NCBI GenBank assembly: GCA_004335635.1
Contig: QAXH01000825.1
Coordinates: 1-22,612, forward strand
Origin: Chloromonas sp. AAM2
Lineage: Eukaryota > Chlorophyta > Chlorophyceae > Chlamydomonadales > Chlamydomonadaceae
Length of the DNA stretch: 22,612 nt
Direction: 5' to 3'
Shown here one piece after another: positions 21,201 through 22,612 of this stretch; positions within the stretch are counted from its first letter, which is position 1, and every line of letters begins with the position of its first letter. Below the pieces are notes generated by a model. That model was not told the DNA's origin. It searched no databases and worked only from the letters and a program-made list of their open reading frames with translations. A program made the translations under genes and the position numbers.

Positions 21201-22544
21201 CATCATGCCCCCATCAGTGGGCTCGACTGCAGTGCCTGCAGCAGTTGGTGGCATAACGCTTAACCGTCGGTAGTTGCTGGCGTCCAGGATGCTGGTTGTG
21301 AGGCGGGTGAGGAAGGCACGGTGGAGCTGGGTAGCATCTTGGGTGGGCTCGTAGACACGTGACACCTGCAAACGGTTGGAAGGTGTTGAGCACGCAGCAC
21401 AAACGAAACAAGAAACACCTAACAAGCTTACACTTGCCTACACTTGTTTTTTGAGTTACGTCGCGTGTGACAGCGGGAAGTGGCGAACAAACGCACATGA
21501 AACTGTGCGGTGTGTGGGTGGCCTGAGTAGCAGGCCAGGCGCAGCCCTGAGCAGACCCACTGGGTTGCTGTCCAATGCACCCCATTTTCACCTGCACTGT
21601 ACGACTTGCATGAACATGCGTGTCAACCCGGCAAGGCAGCTTGCTGTGGCTGCGTGCAGCTTGGTCAGTACCTTACAGAGCCCCTTTTCACCTTGGCAGC
21701 GTTCAGCAGTGCGGCCAAGCCGTACATGGCATCGACCGGCAGCCCGGGTTCCACGGCCTGAGGCGGTGCGCCCTCGCACCCCGCGCCCTGGCTGCCTGCC
21801 TTGAGGCGCCGCTTGCGGTCCGGCTGACCCGCAACAGCCTCCGCATGCCCTGCAGGCGCAGGGGTGAGGCAGGGCAGAGGACTGTATCACAACTGTTCGT
21901 GCCATGCAGAAGACCAAGATAGGGCGCAAGGATGAAGTGAATACGGGAAAAGGGTATGTGTTTGTCCGCATGAGACATCTGCCACACAAAGACTTGGACG
22001 CTTGCCTGCAGTGCAACTTGCTTCTGAGCTAAGACATAAGGCAAGTCCTATCCTGCTGAGCCGCAACAGTCTGCATAGATGCGCCAAACCATCATATGCC
22101 TTGGACGCAGTTTGGTGGCAACAGCAGCTGACGCACCACAGGAGGCTTCATGAATCCGTCGTAGTATGAACACAAGATGGCTGTCTGCCTTGCCGTCACA
22201 CACCGTTGCCACCCACCCTGCTTCTTCTCCCCCTTCTCCCCGGCCTGAGCATGTGCCAGCGGCAGCACGAGGCCCACCAGCGCTACCAGCAAGTGGAACT
22301 CCGCATGCTGCAGTGGGCCCTCAGCGGGCCCGGGCGCGGGAATGGGGGCGGCTTCATCCGCGCCCCGCCTCCCGCCCGGCCCGCCCCGCAGTGCCACTCG
22401 CAGGGCACCAGCGGACTCTGCGAGAACATGACAACTGACATGGCAGCAGTAACAGACTGTGGCAAGGGCCGGAGTGGTGAGTGCAGACCAAGCGTATAAA
22501 ACTTGCTTACCGGGCAGCTTTGTTAACAGAAAGTGAACTGACAT
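12283..22544 (-). CDS. URB2: Urb2/Npa2-family nucleolar pre-ribosome assembly protein, 14 exons
   Basis: Minus-strand exons, 5' to 3': 22544-22511, 22417-22217, 21849-21692, 21365-21080, 20692-20438, 19996-19841, 19537-19333, 18921-18737, 18418-17187, 16842-14591, 14324-14090, 13846-13227, 12883-12769, 12522-12283. All introns are GT-AG and every phase matches: 6174 nt, 2057 residues. The last three exons carry the Urb2 C-terminal domain: LLTSCLRHRP, then ARVYESL, YCMHAVADYI, a helical stretch ending ELQALHVALGPG, and the terminus DWEKNVKFSGKV, as in plant homologues ending in a basic GKV. LPPGQ spans the exon 5/6 junction. Urb2 is a helical-repeat scaffold that joins early 60S pre-ribosomes in the nucleolus and is needed for 27S pre-rRNA processing. 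Exons 9 and 10 (about 1160 residues) are Ala/Gln/Gly rich with basic clusters (VKKRRR, TRRRRR) and make the protein longer than usual; human URB2 is about 1500 residues. Exon 12 has a six-Gln run. Uncertain points: the exon 5 acceptor could be 20722 (ten more residues), the exon 9 acceptor was chosen by phase, and the 5' end (ATG at 22544, in-frame TGA at 22553-22551) may instead be an internal exon starting at 22537, with more gene beyond the window. Confidence 0.8.
14407..14523 (+). repeat. Two adjacent minisatellites in a URB2-like intron
   Basis: Three 16-bp units of the form caacaagacacagtga run from 14407 to 14453. They are followed within 20 bp by three 18-bp units of the form ttgggtcagttgcatgag from 14471. 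Both arrays fall inside the 266-nt intron 14325-14590 and make up much of it. Confidence 0.85.
16865..16934 (+). repeat. Imperfect 30-bp direct repeat in a URB2-like intron
   Basis: Two units offset by 40 bp (16865-16894 and 16905-16934) both begin gtgtgac and share atcagcacggctt. They lie at the 3' end of the intron 16843-17186, shortly upstream of the exon 10 acceptor on the minus strand. Confidence 0.7.
18943..18978 (+). repeat. 14-bp tandem repeat in a URB2-like intron
   Basis: Units gcgcggacaaccaa (18943-18956) and acgtggacaaccaa (18957-18970) are followed by a partial gcgtgggc. The array lies just upstream of the exon 8 acceptor on the minus strand and forms its pyrimidine-poor flank. 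Confidence 0.7.
20271..20317 (-). repeat. Duplicated exon-5 end and splice donor, distal copy
   Basis: 47 bp with one mismatch to 20407-20453, offset 136 bp. On the minus strand it repeats the last 16 nt of exon 5, ending ctgccaccag, plus the donor gtgagctagc and the start of the intron. It lies inside intron 19997-20437. A second usable donor therefore sits at 20301. Confidence 0.9.
20407..20453 (-). repeat. Duplicated exon-5 end and splice donor, proximal copy
   Basis: This copy holds the actual exon 5 end (20438) and donor used in the frame-consistent model. Phase 1 at this donor matches the exon 6 acceptor at 19996, whereas the distal copy would leave phase 2. Confidence 0.9.
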
Positions 22545-22612
22545 CAGGGTTCACAATGCCTTCACAATGAGATGACGACAAGAGTCAGTATAACAGGTCG
22601 AAACATGGCCTA

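Noticed and set aside
1..22612. A CRISPR array, integron, phage or bacterial operon
   Set aside because: No regularly spaced repeats, no ribosome binding sites, and spliced genes throughout; the DNA is eukaryotic nuclear in style.

Overview
The window looks like nuclear DNA from a green alga, most likely a chlorophycean of the Chlamydomonadales type. The protein-coding pieces are split by GT-AG introns, mostly 60-440 nt long. Coding exons are GC-rich at third positions and loaded with Ala, Gln and Gly runs, while introns and intergenic DNA are rich in TGCA, CAAC and minisatellite repeats. TGTAA is the expected poly(A) signal in such algae. The species call is inference from style only; there is no rRNA, tRNA, organelle gene or bacterial operon.

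Layout. 1-3128: no gene recognised, several short tandem repeats. 3129-4177 (+): the N-terminal part of a dynamin-superfamily GTPase with G1 and G2 regions, a Ser-to-Pro change in the P-loop, and no G3, G4, stalk or GED; probably a broken gene copy. 4486-4977: a cluster of heat-shock-element-like GAA/TTC modules followed by a TATAAAAG box. 5326-5423 (-): an orphan exon-like segment. 6363-6545 (+): a possible relic of an XPG/GEN-type nuclease N-domain ending in a stop. 6890-9178 (+): a five-exon gene for a single-RRM RNA-binding protein; one exon is only 23 nt and encodes the RNP2 strand. 9179-12282: about 3.1 kb without a recognisable gene, carrying dispersed repeats. 12283-22544 (-): one large gene of 14 reconstructed exons (about 2057 codons) whose C-terminus matches the Urb2/Npa2 family of nucleolar 60S-ribosome assembly proteins.

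The exon chains of the RRM gene and the URB2-like gene were built by hand from splice sites. In both, every junction keeps the reading frame: exon lengths sum to 990 nt and 6174 nt, both divisible by three. This is the strongest internal support for the models. The two intact genes converge on the 9.2-12.3 kb spacer. They have no shared pathway visible in the sequence beyond both acting on RNA.

Most notable: the RRM microexon, whose skipping would shift the frame and give an early stop; a 47-bp duplication of an exon end plus its splice donor inside a URB2 intron; the HSE cluster with a TATA box and no recognisable gene behind it; and two families of short dispersed repeats, one of which brackets 78-5819 in inverted orientation. 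I found no clear evidence of an entirely new system.
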